A DNA stretch of 60,706 bases from Chloroflexota bacterium (GCA_023475235.1 JAMCWG010000078.1:1435-62140); one strand, 5' to 3'; positions 1 to 14,617 are shown, counted from the first letter of the stretch. Notes: a model not told the origin generated them from the sequence alone. Program-made: numbers and translations.

Positions 1-942
1 GTTGAAGGCCAGCGCCGAGAAGGCCTCGTCGTCCCTCGGCTGCCGCACTTCGGCCTGGCCCGTCCGAGGGTCGGTCCCCTCCACCGGCGGGACGTCCGCT
101 GGGGACGGCAGGTATTCGACTATTGCGTCGAGCAGCGGCTGCACGCCCCGATTGCGCAGAGCGCTGCCGCAAAGCACCGGAACGCCCTTCAGCTCGAGGG
201 TAGCCTTGCGCAGGCCCATACGAATCTCGGCGGGAGTAATCGTCTCCCCCTCCAGGTACTTCACCATCAGGTGATCATCCACCTCAGCTACGAACTCTAT
301 CAGCCTGTTGCGGTGCTCGGCCGCCAGATCCCGCAAATCCTCAGGTATCTCTTCTTCCACCACCGTCGCGCCGGCCTCGTCGGCATAGCTCACCGCTTTG
401 TTCTCGATCAGATCGACCGTGCCCCGGAACGCTGCCTCTTCCCCGATGGGCAACTGCACTGGGACGGGCTTAGTGGCCAGGCGGTCGGCGATCATTTCCA
501 CCGTCCGCCAGAAGTTGGCGCCGCTCCGGTCCATCTTGTTCACGAAGCAGATGCGCGGCACTTTGTATCGATTGGCCTGCCGCCACACCGTTTCCGACTG
601 GGGCTCCACCCCGGCTACGCCGTCGAAGACCACGACGCCGCCATCGAGGACGCGCAAGCTACGCTCCACCTCCACGGTGAAGTCCACGTGCCCCGGCGTA
701 TCTATTATGTTGATGCGGTGATCTTGCCAGAAACAAGTTGTAGCCGCCGCCATAATGGTAATACCGCGTTCTCTCTCTTGGTCCATCCAGTCCATCACGG
801 CCGTGCCTTCGTGCACTTCGCCTAGCTTGTAGGTCTTGCCCGTGTAGTACAGGATGCGTTCTGTCACGGTGGTCTTGCCCGCATCAATATGCGCGATGAT
901 CCCTATGTTGCGGGTCCGATCCAGCGGAATTGTGCGCGCCAT
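1..942 (-). CDS. fusA: Elongation factor G, N-terminal 314 codons (runs off the window)
   Basis: EF-G is the GTPase that drives ribosomal translocation and, with RRF, ribosome recycling. The G domain is read from ATG at 942: G1 AHIDAGKTT, the RGITI switch I motif, G3 DTPGHVDF and G4 NKMD all lie in the first 150 residues. The reading frame is open to base 1, so the C-terminal domains lie outside the window. It is the last visible gene of the rpoB-rpoC-rpsL-rpsG-fusA series, 89 nt after rpsG. The G-domain motifs are those of EF-G, not EF-Tu or LepA, and the str-operon position supports this. Confidence 0.97.
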   Translation of the reverse strand, partial: MARTIPLDRTRNIGIIAHIDAGKTTVTERILYYTGKTYKLGEVHEGTAVMDWMDQERERGITIMAAATTCFWQDHRINIIDTPGHVDFTVEVERSLRVLDGGVVVFDGVAGVEPQSETVWRQANRYKVPRICFVNKMDRSGANFWRTVEMIADRLATKPVPVQLPIGEEAAFRGTVDLIENKAVSYADEAGATVVEEEIPEDLRDLAAEHRNRLIEFVAEVDDHLMVKYLEGETITPAEIRMGLRKATLELKGVPVLCGSALRNRGVQPLLDAIVEYLPSPADVPPVEGTDPRTGQAEVRQPRDDEAFSALAFN

Positions 943-1031
943 ACGAGTCTCCAGTCGCCGAGCTGGCTCCGTCCTCGCGAGTTCGCGCGGGACGTTACCA
1001 GCGCTTACTGCGACTAGCTGATAACCCCCAC

Positions 1032-1502
1032 CTACCAGCGGTAATGAGCGAAGGCCTTGTTGGCCTCCGCCATGCGGTGGGTATCCTCGCGCCTCTTGAT
1101 CGTGTTGCCGACGCCGTGGGCGGCATCAACCAGCTCTGCTGCCAGCTTCTCCGCCATCGAACGCCCGGATCGAGCCTTCGCAGACTGGAGAAGCCAACGC
1201 ATAGCCAATGCCATTCGTCGGTCGCCTTTGATCTCTACCGGTACCTGATAAGTGGCACCGCCAACCCGCCGTGGCTTAACTTCCAGCACTGGCATCGCAT
1301 TGCGCATTGCCTGCTCGAAAACCTCGAGGGCATTGCGCTTGGTCTGGCCCTCTACGAGGTCAAGACTGTGATACACAATTGCCTCGGCGGTGCTGCGCTT
1401 CCCGCTCAGCATCACTTTGTTGATGAACTTTGCCAGCGTACGGTTTCCGTACTTGGCATCAGGCGCCGGTGTCGGTTTGACGAAGCGTCCTCGTCTCGGC
1501 AT
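1032..1502 (-). CDS. rpsG: 30S ribosomal protein S7
   Basis: S7 nucleates assembly of the 30S head by binding the 3' major domain of 16S rRNA and lines the E site. The 156-residue product starts MPRRGRFVK and ends AFAHYRW, the usual length and ends for bacterial S7. It lies between rpsL (30 nt upstream) and fusA, as in the classical str operon, and is presumably translated from the same transcript. Confidence 0.98.
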   Translation of the reverse strand: MPRRGRFVKPTPAPDAKYGNRTLAKFINKVMLSGKRSTAEAIVYHSLDLVEGQTKRNALEVFEQAMRNAMPVLEVKPRRVGGATYQVPVEIKGDRRMALAMRWLLQSAKARSGRSMAEKLAAELVDAAHGVGNTIKRREDTHRMAEANKAFAHYRW

Positions 1503-1532
1503 CTCCCTTCCTTATACTTTCCTTAATTCTTT

Positions 1533-1961
1533 CTATCCAGCCTGCTTGCTCTTGGGTGCCTTGGCGCCGTACTTCGAGCGGCCGCGGCGCCGGTTGCCCA
1601 CGCCAGCCGCGTCCAGCGCCCCACGGACGATGTGGTACCGCACTCCAGGCAGGTCTTTCACCCTGCCACCCCGGATCAGTACTACGGAGTGTTCCTGCAG
1701 GTTATGGCCCTCGCCTGGGATATATGCGGTCACTTCTATGCCGTTGGTCAATCGCACCCGGGCGATCTTGCGCAGCGCAGAGTTCGGCTTCTTCGGAGTA
1801 GTGGTCCGTACCTGCGTGCAGACCCCCCGCTTCTGCGGGGACCCCTTCCCCCAGGTTAGCTTGTTGTCGAGCGAGTTGAAAGAGTAGCGCAAAGCCGGCG
1901 CCTTAGTCTTTTTCCGTATGTTCTTCCTTCCCTTACGGATCAATTGACTAATGGTGGGCAT
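1533..1961 (-). CDS. rpsL: 30S ribosomal protein S12
   Basis: S12 sits at the decoding centre and controls accuracy. The 142-residue protein is about 15 residues longer than the E. coli protein because of extra sequence around residues 24-43. The conserved [11 protein letters not shown] loop is at 55-65 and the [13 protein letters not shown] loop at 98-110. The lysines corresponding to E. coli K43 and K88 (here about K58 and K102) are both lysine, so no classical streptomycin-resistance substitution is present. It follows rpoC by 54 nt. Confidence 0.98.
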   Translation of the reverse strand: MPTISQLIRKGRKNIRKKTKAPALRYSFNSLDNKLTWGKGSPQKRGVCTQVRTTTPKKPNSALRKIARVRLTNGIEVTAYIPGEGHNLQEHSVVLIRGGRVKDLPGVRYHIVRGALDAAGVGNRRRGRSKYGAKAPKSKQAG

Positions 1962-2015
1962 ACACTACTCCTTCCTCCTTGACTGCCCTGCGAGGGCGTA
2001 CGAAGATGAATCCTA

Positions 2016-6203
<4,188 letters not shown>

Positions 6204-6220
6204 CGTCCCTATCCTCTCCT

Positions 6221-9200
6221 TTAGCCCTTTTCGATGTGCTCGAGGTCGATGCCATCGAGATACGGCGTGGAGTCGTCCGCCTCGGAGCTGTCCTCGACAA
6301 AGCGGATGCTCTCCTGCTCCTCATTCAACACTTCTACTGCCAGGCCCAGACTCTGCAGCTCTTTAACCAATACCTTGAAGGACTCCGGCACGCCCGGCTC
6401 CAGAATATTGCCACCCTTCACTATGGCCTCGTAGGCTTTCACCCGGCCTATGACGTCGTCCGACTTCACCGTCAGTATCTCTTGCAGGATGTGGGCGGCG
6501 CCGTAGGCCTCCAGTGCCCACACCTCCATCTCTCCGAACCTCTGGCCGCCGAACTGGGCTTTTCCTCCCAACGGCTGCTGGGTGATCAAGCTGTATGGAC
6601 CGGTCGACCGAGCATGCACCTTGTCTTCGACCAGGTGCACCAGCTTGAGCATATAGATGTAGCCGACCGTCACCGGCTGGTTGAATAGCTCGCCCGTGCG
6701 CCCATCCCGCAGATTGGATTTGCCGGAGATGGGCACGGCGAGGTTCCTCTCGCGAGATATCCGCTCGGCCTCGACCTCTACCTCGGCGTCGCTCATGTTC
6801 GTCGCGTCCACGCCCACTTCATCCAGCCACAGCCGCAGGCAGACTCGCTTTGCTTCGCCGGGGACCTGTCCGCTGAAGACCTTCTCGCCGTCGTATCCCT
6901 GTTCGCGCAGCCACTGCCGTGCCTTCCCTTCTTGCTCCTTCAGGTGGCCGTTCCCACCGTTGGTCTCGGGGTTGGAGGCAAACTTGCCCAACAGCCACAC
7001 CCGTGCCAGTGCGTCCTCGATCTCGATCTCCTTGGCGCCGTCGAACACGGGCGAGGCTATCTTCATCCCCAGGTTGTGGGCTGCCCATCCCAGGTGCGTC
7101 TCCAGTAGCTGTCCCACATTCATTCGAGAAGGGACGCCGATGGGGTTCAGGATCAAGTCCACCGGCCGGCCATCCGGCAGGAAAGGCATATCCTCCACCG
7201 GAAGCACCGTGGAAATGACGCCCTTGTTGCCGTGGCGCCCGGCCATCTTGTCGCCCACCGAGATCTTGCGCTTCTGGGCAATGCTCACCCTCACCAGTTG
7301 GTTGACTCCGGCGGGCAACTCGTCGTGGTCCTCGCGAGTAAACTTCCGCACTTCCACTACTTTGCCGTGCTCGCCGTGGGGGACCCGCATGCTGGTGTCC
7401 TTCACCTCACGCGCCTTCTCGCCGAAGATGGCCCGCAGCAGGCGCTCTTCCGCCGTCAGCTCTGTCTCACCCTTCGGCGTGATCTTGCCCACCAGGATGT
7501 CGCCGGGTCCCACTTCAGCGCCAACGCGGATGATGCCCTCTTCGTCCAGGTCCTTCAGGGCCTCGTCGCCGACATTCGGGATATCGCGGGTGATCTCCTC
7601 CGGTCCGAGCTTGGTGTCCCGGACTTCGATCTCGTGCTTCTCGATATGTATGGAGGTGAACCTGTCGTCCTTGACCACATCTTCGCTCACGATGACGGCG
7701 TCCTCGAAGTTGTATCCCTCCCAGGACATGAAGGCCACCAGGACGTTCTGTCCCAGGGCCAGCTCGCCGTCCTCGGTCGACGAGCTATCTGCCAGCGGCT
7801 GGCCGGCGCGCACCTTCTGGCCCAGATCGACGATGGGGCGCTGGGTGAAGCAGGTCCCCTGATTGGTACGCAAGTACTTGATGAGCTCGTGTTTGTGCTG
7901 CTTGCCGTCCGCGTCTCGCACGATGACCCTGGCCGCATCCACGGCCTCTACTTCGCCGTCGACCTCGGACAGAAGCACCTGCCCGCTGTCGCAAGCAACC
8001 TGCGTCTCAATGCCCGTGCCCACCAGCGGCGCCTCGGGGCGCACCAACGGCACGGCCTGCCGCTGCATATTCGAGCCCATCAGGGCCCGGTTGGCGTCGT
8101 CGTGCTCCAGGAAGGGGATCAATGCTGCCGCCACGCTCACGATCTGCTTGGGCGACACGTCCATGAACTCGGCCCGCTCGGGCGACACGATGATGAACTC
8201 CTGTGAGTGTCGCGCCTCGATGCGGTCGCCGATGAAGTGATTGTTCGCATCCAGCAGCGAGTTTGCCTGAGCCACGTAGTAGCGGTCCTCCTCATCGGCG
8301 GTTAGGTACACGATCTCGTCCGATACGAACGGCCGCACCCTTATTTGGCGCGACGGCAGGCTGGCCAGGCGCCTTGCCAGATCCGGACCGATGCCCCGTC
8401 CGCTCTCGGCCAGCACTTCGCCTGTATCGGCGTCGGCCACGGTTTCCCGCAGCTCCCTGCCCAGGAGCTGCTCATAGGTGTTCTCTACGCGATGGATCAC
8501 CTTGCGGTAGGGCGTCTCGATGAACCCGTACTCGTTGATCATTCCATAGGTGGCCAGCGAGCCGATGAGTCCGATGTTCGGGCCTTCCGGCGTCTCGATG
8601 GGACAGATGCGGCCGTAGTGGCTGTGGTGGACGTCGCGCACTTCCATACCGGCACGCTCCCGGTTCAAGCCGCCTGGCCCCATTGCGCTCAACCGGCGCT
8701 TATGGGTAAGCTCCGCCAACGGGTTGGTCTGATCCATAAACTGGGAGAGCTGGCTGCCGCCGAAGAATTCCTTCATCGACGCAACCACGGGGCGGATGTT
8801 GATGAGGGCCGCTGGGGTGGCCGAATCCGGGTCCTGTATGCTCATCCTCTCTTTGATAACGCGCTCCATTCGCAGCAGGCCGATGCGGAACTGGTTCTGA
8901 ATCAGCTCGCCTACCGTACGCACGCGGCGGTTTCCCAGGTGATCGATGTCGTCGGCATCGCCCAGCCCGTTGTTGAGCTTGATCATTGTTTCCACGATCT
9001 TGACCAGGTCTTCTTTGTTCAGGACCCGCTCGCTCTGAGACCGATCAAGCCCCAGCCGGCGATTAAGCTTGTACCGACCCACGCGACCGAGGTCGTAACG
9101 GCGAGGGTTGAAGAAGAGAGCGGTCAGCAGCGAGCGGGCATTCTCCGGCCGTGGAGGGTCTCCGGGCCGCAGCTTCCGGTAGAACTCCAGGAGAGCTTCT

Positions 9201-9925
9201 TCGGTGTTCTTGGTAATGTCTTTGCCGATAGTCTCCTCGATATACCGGTGATCGCCGGTGTCCACTTCCCGGAACAGTTCCAGTAGCTCCTCATCCGAGC
9301 CATAACCGATGGCCCGCAGCAAGGTGGTGACCGGCAGCTTTCGCTTGCGGTCAATCTTCACGGAGAGGACGTCTTTGTTGCTGGTCTCAAACTCGAGCCA
9401 CGCGCCCCGGTTAGGGATGAGCTTGGCAAAGCACAGCTCTCGCCCGGTGGTTGCATCCTCTTCCTTTGTGAAGTAGACGCCCGCCGAACGAACCAACTGA
9501 CTCACCACTACGCGCTCGGCGCCATTGATGATGAATGTGCCGCGTGGCGTCATCAGGGGAAAATCCCCCATAAATATGCTCTGCTCCTTGATCTCGCCCG
9601 TTGCCTTAGCCACGAGCCGAACGTCCACCTTCAGCGGCGCGGCATAGGTCATGTCCCTCTCTCGGCATTCCGCTTCGCTATATTTTGCGTCGCCAAAAGC
9701 GTAGTCCAGGAAATGCAGCTCGAGGTTTCGCCCGGTGAAGTCCTGGATCGGTGTAATCTCAGCAAAAAGCTCTTTAAGGCCCTCCTCCTGGAACCAGTGG
9801 AAGGAGTCGAGCTGCACTCGGACGAGATTCGGGACAGCCAGCACCTCGGGGATGCGGGCGAAGGTTTTCCTTTCGCCATCCCCGGCAGGTACTGCCCCAG
9901 CATGGAGCGCAATCTCAGTGGCCAT
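6221..9925 (-). CDS. rpoB: RNA polymerase beta subunit
   Basis: The 1234-residue beta subunit forms the core of RNA polymerase with RpoC. The start at 9925 is chosen because AAGGAGG lies 7 nt upstream and a good promoter lies 66-94 nt upstream; an in-frame ATG at 9991 falls on the -10 box and cannot be used. The rifampicin pocket reads [15 protein letters not shown] followed by [14 protein letters not shown], with D516, H526 and S531 (E. coli numbering) unchanged, so it should be rifampicin-sensitive. [11 protein letters not shown] and the C-terminal [12 protein letters not shown] clamp motif are present. It heads the operon; rplJ and rplL are not upstream. Confidence 0.98.
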   Translation of the reverse strand: MATEIALHAGAVPAGDGERKTFARIPEVLAVPNLVRVQLDSFHWFQEEGLKELFAEITPIQDFTGRNLELHFLDYAFGDAKYSEAECRERDMTYAAPLKVDVRLVAKATGEIKEQSIFMGDFPLMTPRGTFIINGAERVVVSQLVRSAGVYFTKEEDATTGRELCFAKLIPNRGAWLEFETSNKDVLSVKIDRKRKLPVTTLLRAIGYGSDEELLELFREVDTGDHRYIEETIGKDITKNTEEALLEFYRKLRPGDPPRPENARSLLTALFFNPRRYDLGRVGRYKLNRRLGLDRSQSERVLNKEDLVKIVETMIKLNNGLGDADDIDHLGNRRVRTVGELIQNQFRIGLLRMERVIKERMSIQDPDSATPAALINIRPVVASMKEFFGGSQLSQFMDQTNPLAELTHKRRLSAMGPGGLNRERAGMEVRDVHHSHYGRICPIETPEGPNIGLIGSLATYGMINEYGFIETPYRKVIHRVENTYEQLLGRELRETVADADTGEVLAESGRGIGPDLARRLASLPSRQIRVRPFVSDEIVYLTADEEDRYYVAQANSLLDANNHFIGDRIEARHSQEFIIVSPERAEFMDVSPKQIVSVAAALIPFLEHDDANRALMGSNMQRQAVPLVRPEAPLVGTGIETQVACDSGQVLLSEVDGEVEAVDAARVIVRDADGKQHKHELIKYLRTNQGTCFTQRPIVDLGQKVRAGQPLADSSSTEDGELALGQNVLVAFMSWEGYNFEDAVIVSEDVVKDDRFTSIHIEKHEIEVRDTKLGPEEITRDIPNVGDEALKDLDEEGIIRVGAEVGPGDILVGKITPKGETELTAEERLLRAIFGEKAREVKDTSMRVPHGEHGKVVEVRKFTREDHDELPAGVNQLVRVSIAQKRKISVGDKMAGRHGNKGVISTVLPVEDMPFLPDGRPVDLILNPIGVPSRMNVGQLLETHLGWAAHNLGMKIASPVFDGAKEIEIEDALARVWLLGKFASNPETNGGNGHLKEQEGKARQWLREQGYDGEKVFSGQVPGEAKRVCLRLWLDEVGVDATNMSDAEVEVEAERISRERNLAVPISGKSNLRDGRTGELFNQPVTVGYIYMLKLVHLVEDKVHARSTGPYSLITQQPLGGKAQFGGQRFGEMEVWALEAYGAAHILQEILTVKSDDVIGRVKAYEAIVKGGNILEPGVPESFKVLVKELQSLGLAVEVLNEEQESIRFVEDSSEADDSTPYLDGIDLEHIEKG

Positions 9926-9990
9926 AGAGGTTTCCTCCTTGAAGACATTTGAAGCCGTTACAGTAGCCCTTACAGACGCGTAGACAATCA

Positions 9991-10019
9991 TTTATATCAC
10001 CAGTCAGGTGCTTTGTCAA
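9991..10019 (-). promoter_or_regulatory. Strong sigma70-type promoter for rpoBC-rpsL-rpsG-fusA
   Basis: Read on the minus strand, TTGACA (10014-10019) and TATAAA (9991-9996) are separated by exactly 17 nt. The leader to the rpoB start codon is about 60 nt and ends in AAGGAGG. The small mobile element begins 19 nt upstream of the -35 box, so little upstream control region remains. Confidence 0.8.
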
Positions 10020-10037
10020 GGCCCGCGGGCGGCCGGT

Positions 10038-10211
10038 TAGGGTCATGTCAAAGTCCGCTGATCCGGCTGCTCGTGGGGTTTACCTCACCCCCTGGCCCCC
10101 TCTCCGCGCGCGGAGAGGGGGTGGCCGAAGGCCGGAGGTGAGGTCAACTGCCGCTGGCAAGGCAACCGAAGCGCCGTCTGATTCCTGGCTGGCGACTTTG
10201 AAAAGGCCCTA
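10038..10211. mobile_element. MITE-like derivative of the adjacent ISAs1 element
   Basis: This 174-bp segment starts with the 18 bases that begin the neighbouring IS (TAGGGTCATGTCAAAGTC) and ends with an imperfect inverse of them (GACTTTGAAAAGGCCCTA, 15 of 18 matching). It has no coding capacity. Its interior holds a GC-rich hairpin whose outer arms are CCTCACC and GGTGAGG. It is flanked by GCGGCCGGT at 10029-10037 and again at 10212-10220, consistent with a target duplication. The longer run shared with the IS left end starts at GCGGCCGG. Confidence 0.7.
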
Positions 10212-10220
10212 GCGGCCGGT

Positions 10221-11493
10221 TAGGGTCATGTCAAAGTCAGTCCATCGGGGATAATCTCCTTGAAGAGCAAACAAGGAGGGGAACCCGCGATGGACCAGCA
10301 ACAGTATACGACATTGGTGCAGGCATTAGCCGACGTGCCCGACCCGCGCAAGCGACGGGGCCGACGCTATCCGTGGATTATGCTGCTCACGCTGGTGAGC
10401 GCAGCAATGGCCAGTGGGCAGCAGCACGGACGAGCTATCGGACAGTGGGTGCAGGAGCATGCCGAGACATTGCGCGATGCGCTGGAATGGGCCGGCCGCA
10501 GCTTGCCCAGCGAGGCCACCTTGCGTCGAACCCTGCGGACTGTCGACCTGGTTGCGCTGGAGGAGCGCCTGCGCCAGATCAATAAACCGACACCCGAAAC
10601 GACGGAACAGCCCCACTGGCAGGGGCTGGCGCTGGACGGCAAGGAGGTGCGAGGTGTGCGGGCGCACGGACGGCCCCTCCATTTGGTCAGCCTGGCGCGC
10701 CACGACGGGATCGTGCTCACCCAGAGTGCGGTGGCGGACAAAACGAACGAGATCACGGCGGCACCGGCACTGTTGAGCGGACGCGACCTGAGCGGTCAGG
10801 TCGTGACTGTCGATGCCCTTCTGGCCCCGCCAGAGGCGGGTGTCCTTCGGCACCAGCGGGAACTGGCCGATCAGATTTGTCAGCAACACGGCCACTACCT
10901 GATGGTGATTAAGCAGAACCAGCCCGAGACCTACCAAGCCATTGCCCTGCTGTTTGCCGAGCCGCCGGAGGCGCCGGCGGCGGCGGCGGTGGTAGGCACG
11001 CTTGACAAAGGACATGGGCGCATTGAGCAGCGGAGCCTCGAAGCCAGCGCGGCGCTGGCGGACTGGCTGCGGTCGCCCTGGCGACCGGTCGCCTCTGGAG
11101 GTCTCTGGCCCGGCGGGCAACAGGTGCTGCGGCGGACTTGTCGACGCATAGTCGTGGCCACGGGTGAGGTCAGCGAGGGAGTGACCTACGGCATTACGAG
11201 TCTGGCCGCCCACCAAGCGGACGCGGTTGTCTTGGAGCGTCTGTGGCGTGGACACTGGACGATCGAGAACTGCGTGCACTACCCGCGTGATGTCACCCTG
11301 GGTGAAGATGCGGGGCAGGCATACCGGGGTAGCACGCCACAGGCCTTGGCGGCGCCGCGCAATGCCCTCCTCGGACTGTTTCGGGTGCAGGGCTGGGCGA
11401 GCATCGCCGACGCAGTCCGTCATTACGCTGCCTCCGTCGATCGCGCAATCGTCCTCATCGCCGCCATCCCAGGCTGACTTTGACATGACCCTA
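10221..11493 (+). mobile_element. Complete insertion sequence, ISAs1 family
   Basis: This 1273-bp element has perfect 20-bp terminal inverted repeats: TAGGGTCATGTCAAAGTCAG at 10221-10240 and its inverse at 11474-11493. GCGGCCG abuts both ends (10212-10218 and 11494-11500), consistent with a target-site duplication of at least 7 bp. It carries one intact transposase gene. Intact ends and frame suggest recent movement. It sits about 200 bp upstream of the rpoB promoter and transcribes away from it. Confidence 0.9.
10290..11477 (+). CDS. ISAs1-family DDE transposase
   Basis: This 395-residue protein cuts and joins the element ends. The start at 10290 is chosen for the AAGGAGG 10 nt upstream, giving MDQQQYTT. 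The N-terminal DUF4338-like helical region is followed by an RNase H-like catalytic core with D116 (LALDGKEVRG), D175 (VVTVDALL) and E326 (HWTIENCVHYPRDV, the family HW-IEN-H-RDV signature). Length and motifs are those of intact ISAs1 transposases. The stop codon overlaps the right inverted repeat. Confidence 0.93.
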   Translation: MDQQQYTTLVQALADVPDPRKRRGRRYPWIMLLTLVSAAMASGQQHGRAIGQWVQEHAETLRDALEWAGRSLPSEATLRRTLRTVDLVALEERLRQINKPTPETTEQPHWQGLALDGKEVRGVRAHGRPLHLVSLARHDGIVLTQSAVADKTNEITAAPALLSGRDLSGQVVTVDALLAPPEAGVLRHQRELADQICQQHGHYLMVIKQNQPETYQAIALLFAEPPEAPAAAAVVGTLDKGHGRIEQRSLEASAALADWLRSPWRPVASGGLWPGGQQVLRRTCRRIVVATGEVSEGVTYGITSLAAHQADAVVLERLWRGHWTIENCVHYPRDVTLGEDAGQAYRGSTPQALAAPRNALLGLFRVQGWASIADAVRHYAASVDRAIVLIAAIPG

Positions 11494-11626
11494 GCGGCCG
11501 AATCCGTGGATTCAGGTGGGGCGGTCAGGCGACACGGTGCTTGGGATGCGGTTGGGGTGGTCTTAGGGCGGGTAAACGACTGAGCGCGAACCAGCGGAAG
11601 GCTTTGCTGGCCCCGATTACTGGTTT

Positions 11627-11838
11627 TCAGTCCCTCAAGACAAATGCCTCCACCAGTTGGCCTTGTCCCAAGCCCTTCGTCGACTTCTTCGTGTGCAGGT
11701 GCTGCTCGGCTACGGCCATAACCCCGCTACGCCACCCCCTCTCAATCAGCAGACTAACCCCATCGTCAGCCGTCTGGCTCTCCGACAGTCCCCCCCCAAC
11801 AAATCGATATCCAGTGCCTTAGGCAATACCTTCCGCAT
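11627..11838 (-). pseudogene. Frameshifted N-terminal remnant of a transposase (IS1380-like flavour)
   Basis: Reading leftward, AGGAGG precedes ATG at 11838, giving MRKVLPKALDIDLLGG. A run of eight Gs then breaks the frame. A second frame continues with ERGWRSGVMAVAEQHL and KKSTKGLGQGQLVEAFVLRD and stops at 11627. The KGLGQGQLVEAFVL stretch recalls the start of IS1380-type transposases, but this is memory-based. No catalytic domain remains. The rest of the 11494-12028 gap shows no gene apart from the promoter at its right end. Confidence 0.4.
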
Positions 11839-11967
11839 AGCAGCACCTCCTGGGCCCCAAGTCTACCCCCAGACCTCACCAGAAGGAAAGCCCTGCATTA
11901 CCCCTCGCTCACCCGCCGGATGAACGATTCCACCCCTATCCACGTTTCACTGTTGCGCGACGAACAT

Positions 11968-11996
11968 TTGACTTGCTCGCCCTTCTTCCTTATGAT
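11968..11996 (+). promoter_or_regulatory. Promoter for the radical SAM gene
   Basis: TTGACT (11968-11973) and TATGAT (11991-11996) are spaced by 17 nt. The in-frame ATG at 11996 overlaps the -10 hexamer and so cannot be the translation start of the following gene. Confidence 0.65.
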
Positions 11997-12028
11997 TGTG
12001 CAACACAAGAGAGCATGAGGAGCCATCT

Positions 12029-13414
12029 TTGAAGGTGACGTTGGTCTGGACCGGTGGGGCCAGCAAGGGCTTCGCCAGCGTGGGAGAGGGGATGGAGGGC
12101 GGCTGGATCGGCCACGGCATTGCTATGCTCTCCGCCTGCGCGAAGGCTGCCGGCTTCGCCGTCGACCTCATCGACCGCCGCGCCTTGCGCGGCTGGGACG
12201 AGTTCCGCTCCGAGGTCGCCCGCCGCCGGCCGGACGTCATTGGCTTCACCATGCTCAGCGTCGACTACGACGACGTGATGCGGGAGGTCGAGCTCGCCAA
12301 GGACGCCCATCCCAACGCCATCACCATCGTAGGCGGCCCTCATCCCACCATCGCACCGGACGAGGTGGCCGCGAATTCGAAGATCGACCACATCCTTATG
12401 GGCGAAGGCGAGATCTCTTTCGTCGAGTTCCTGCGCCAGGTGGAGCGAGGTGAGACGCCCCCTCGCGTCATTCAGGGTCAGCGGCCCGATCTGGACGCGC
12501 TGCCCTTTGCCGACCGCGATCTGTACCTACAAGAATGGGCGCAGCGCGGTTACGTCGTCGTGTCGCCGGAAGCGCCCCTATGCCCGGAGCTCCCGCCTCC
12601 GTTCGTCACCATAATCGCCGGGCGCGGCTGCCTTTACAACTGCTCCTTCTGCAAGCCGGCCGAAGACCTCCTCTTCGGCAAAAAGGTCCGCCGGCGCAGC
12701 GTGGGCCACGTTGTACATGAGCTGAAGGTCCTGCGGGATAAGTACCACTTCAACAGTATGATGATCCACGACGACTGCCTTACCGAGGACCGCGAGTGGG
12801 TGAGGGAGTTCTGCGACGCGTACAGGTCGGGCGGCTTCACCCAGCCCTTCTTCTGTCAAGCCAGGGTCGACAACGTGGTCCAGCACGAGGACATGATCCG
12901 GCTGATGGCGGGCGTCGGGCTGCGCGGCCTGTTCCTCGGCTTCGAGAGCGGCAGCGACCGGGTACTGCGGTTCATACGCAAGGGCACGACCAGGGCGATC
13001 AACTTGGAGGCGGCCAGGGTCTGCCGAAAGTACGGCATCTCCATCTGGGCCAATTACATGCTGGGGCTGCCCACCGAGACGCCCGAAGAGGTCCGGGAGA
13101 CCGTCAGCATGCTGAAGGAGATCGACCCGGACTATTACAGCCCGGCCTTCTACACGCCTTACCCCGGCAACGACCTGTACAGCTACTGTGAGGAACACCA
13201 TCTCTCTCTCATCGAGCGCCACGAGCAGTTGAACCGCAATCCGAACAGCATGAAGATCCGCGGCCACGATCCGCAAGTTCTGTTCTGGGCGCTGGAGGAA
13301 TCCCAACGGCGGACATTGCCAAACCGGGTGAAGCGCGGTGCTTCTCACTACTGGCGGCGCTATGCATCACCGCGCAAGATCGTGCGGAAGGCGAGGCAAT
13401 TGATGGGCATCTAG
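12029..13414 (+). CDS. B12-binding-domain radical SAM protein
   Basis: This 461-residue protein has the layout of B12-dependent radical SAM methylases and cyclases. An N-terminal Rossmann-like cobalamin-binding region (about 1-170) contains GGPHPTIAPDEV. A radical SAM TIM barrel follows, with the cluster cysteines C201, C205 and C208 (CLYNCSFC) and GFESGSDRVL further on. The start is TTG at 12029: it follows TGAGGAG by 8 nt and lies 33 nt after the promoter -10. The substrate cannot be read from sequence, and it stands alone with its own promoter. The cobalamin-binding DxHxxG motif is not obvious, so B12 binding is by family rather than by residue. Confidence 0.85.
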   Translation: MKVTLVWTGGASKGFASVGEGMEGGWIGHGIAMLSACAKAAGFAVDLIDRRALRGWDEFRSEVARRRPDVIGFTMLSVDYDDVMREVELAKDAHPNAITIVGGPHPTIAPDEVAANSKIDHILMGEGEISFVEFLRQVERGETPPRVIQGQRPDLDALPFADRDLYLQEWAQRGYVVVSPEAPLCPELPPPFVTIIAGRGCLYNCSFCKPAEDLLFGKKVRRRSVGHVVHELKVLRDKYHFNSMMIHDDCLTEDREWVREFCDAYRSGGFTQPFFCQARVDNVVQHEDMIRLMAGVGLRGLFLGFESGSDRVLRFIRKGTTRAINLEAARVCRKYGISIWANYMLGLPTETPEEVRETVSMLKEIDPDYYSPAFYTPYPGNDLYSYCEEHHLSLIERHEQLNRNPNSMKIRGHDPQVLFWALEESQRRTLPNRVKRGASHYWRRYASPRKIVRKARQLMGI

Positions 13415-13569
13415 GGCAACCGTGCCCGCACAGGCGATGCAGCGCATACCGCGCTGCAGAAAGGAGAGGAACGGAGCACCAAATCGCTCGGCCGGGGCTA
13501 TCACTGGCGACGCAGACAAGGGCCTGGCCACCGTGCCAGGGTCACCAATCAACAAACCGGAGGTGAAAC

Positions 13570-14175
13570 GTGGCGACATCAGCCTACCCCGCCAAACCTG
13601 AAACGACTTATCCTGTATCATTCGACGTCGAGTACCCAGACCACCTGTCCCGGTTGCTGATCTTCTTCAAGTGGTTATTGGCAATCCCCCACTTCATCGT
13701 CCTGTACGTTCTCATGCTGGCCTGGATGGTCACAACGTTTATCTCGTGGTTCGCGATCCTGTTCACCGCTCATTACCCCAGGGGCTTGTTCAACTTCGCG
13801 TGCGGGGTGTTCCGGTGGACCTATCGCGTCGAGGCGTACCTGTATTTCCTGCGGGACGATTATCCGCCGTTCCGACTCTCAGATGGTGAAGGGCAAACGT
13901 ATCCGGTCTCGTTTAACGCCGAGTACCCGGATCATCTGTCCCGCTTGCTGATTTTCGTCAAGTGGCTGCTGGTCATCCCTCACTTCATCGTCTTGTACGT
14001 CTTGGGCATAGTGGTTAGCGTGACCACCTTCGTTTCCTGGTTTGCCATCCTGTTCACGGCCCGCTATCCCAAGGGCCTGTTCGATCTCGCCGTCGGCTAC
14101 TTCCGATGGAACGCGCGCGTGGCCGCATACCTGATGTATCTGAGGGACGAGTACCCGCCCTTCAGCTTGTCCTAG
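13570..14175 (+). CDS. Internally duplicated DUF4389 membrane protein
   Basis: This 201-residue protein is made of two near-identical halves (about 13-102 and 108-198). Each has YPVSF-EYPDHLSRLLIF, a hydrophobic pair of helices, SWFAILFTA-YP-GLF, and an end resembling LRDEYPPF. This is the DUF4389 family, predicted to be integral membrane with about four helices; its function is not known. GTG at 13570 follows GGAGGTGA by a few bases. The preceding 155 nt hold no recognisable gene. Confidence 0.85.
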   Translation: MATSAYPAKPETTYPVSFDVEYPDHLSRLLIFFKWLLAIPHFIVLYVLMLAWMVTTFISWFAILFTAHYPRGLFNFACGVFRWTYRVEAYLYFLRDDYPPFRLSDGEGQTYPVSFNAEYPDHLSRLLIFVKWLLVIPHFIVLYVLGIVVSVTTFVSWFAILFTARYPKGLFDLAVGYFRWNARVAAYLMYLRDEYPPFSLS

Positions 14176-14278
14176 CGACGACATCCGAATAGCAGCAGTT
14201 GGGGCGCAGCAGCCTGCGCCCCTTTTCGCGTCTGTCACGGCATCAGTTGCTGCACGCCGAGCGCGGGCTAACGATGCG

Positions 14279-14617
14279 TCAACTGCTCACCGTCTTCAGG
14301 TACCGCAGGATATCGTTGGCGAGCTGCCGGTTGTGTTGCCTGACCATACCGGGGATGCGAAAACCGTCGACCGCCAACCAGATGAGCGCCGGCGCCAGAA
14401 GCAGCCAGAACCAGGCGAGCAGCCTCCCCTTGCCGAAGTAGGCATAGTGGAAGCCCAGCAGCCAGAGAATGTAGGCGATGACCGGCGACTTTGCGTTCTT
14501 TTTGTACTCCCGGACGAACTCCGCCTGGTAAGGGGGCGCCATTTTGGCCAGCTCTTCTTTTACCCCTGCCGGCAGCTCTCCGGCAATAGATGAAGGGATG
14601 GCATTGGCTTGTTCCAT
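14279..14617 (-). CDS. TM2-domain small membrane protein
   Basis: The 112-residue protein has a soluble N-terminus (about 1-43) and two membrane helices. The pattern AYILWLLGFHYAYFGKGRLL, then WLAVDGFRIPGMV, matches the TM2 fold: a first helix, a glycine/basic turn, and a second helix ending in D-IPGMV. TM2 proteins are widespread with mostly unknown roles. No operon partner is evident. The 190 nt upstream contain nothing I recognise. Confidence 0.75.
   Translation of the reverse strand: MEQANAIPSSIAGELPAGVKEELAKMAPPYQAEFVREYKKNAKSPVIAYILWLLGFHYAYFGKGRLLAWFWLLLAPALIWLAVDGFRIPGMVRQHNRQLANDILRYLKTVSS

Noticed and set aside
10326-11486. Long open frame antisense to the transposase
   Set aside because: It mirrors the transposase in a GC-rich codon pattern, lacks family motifs and is not preceded by a ribosome-binding site.
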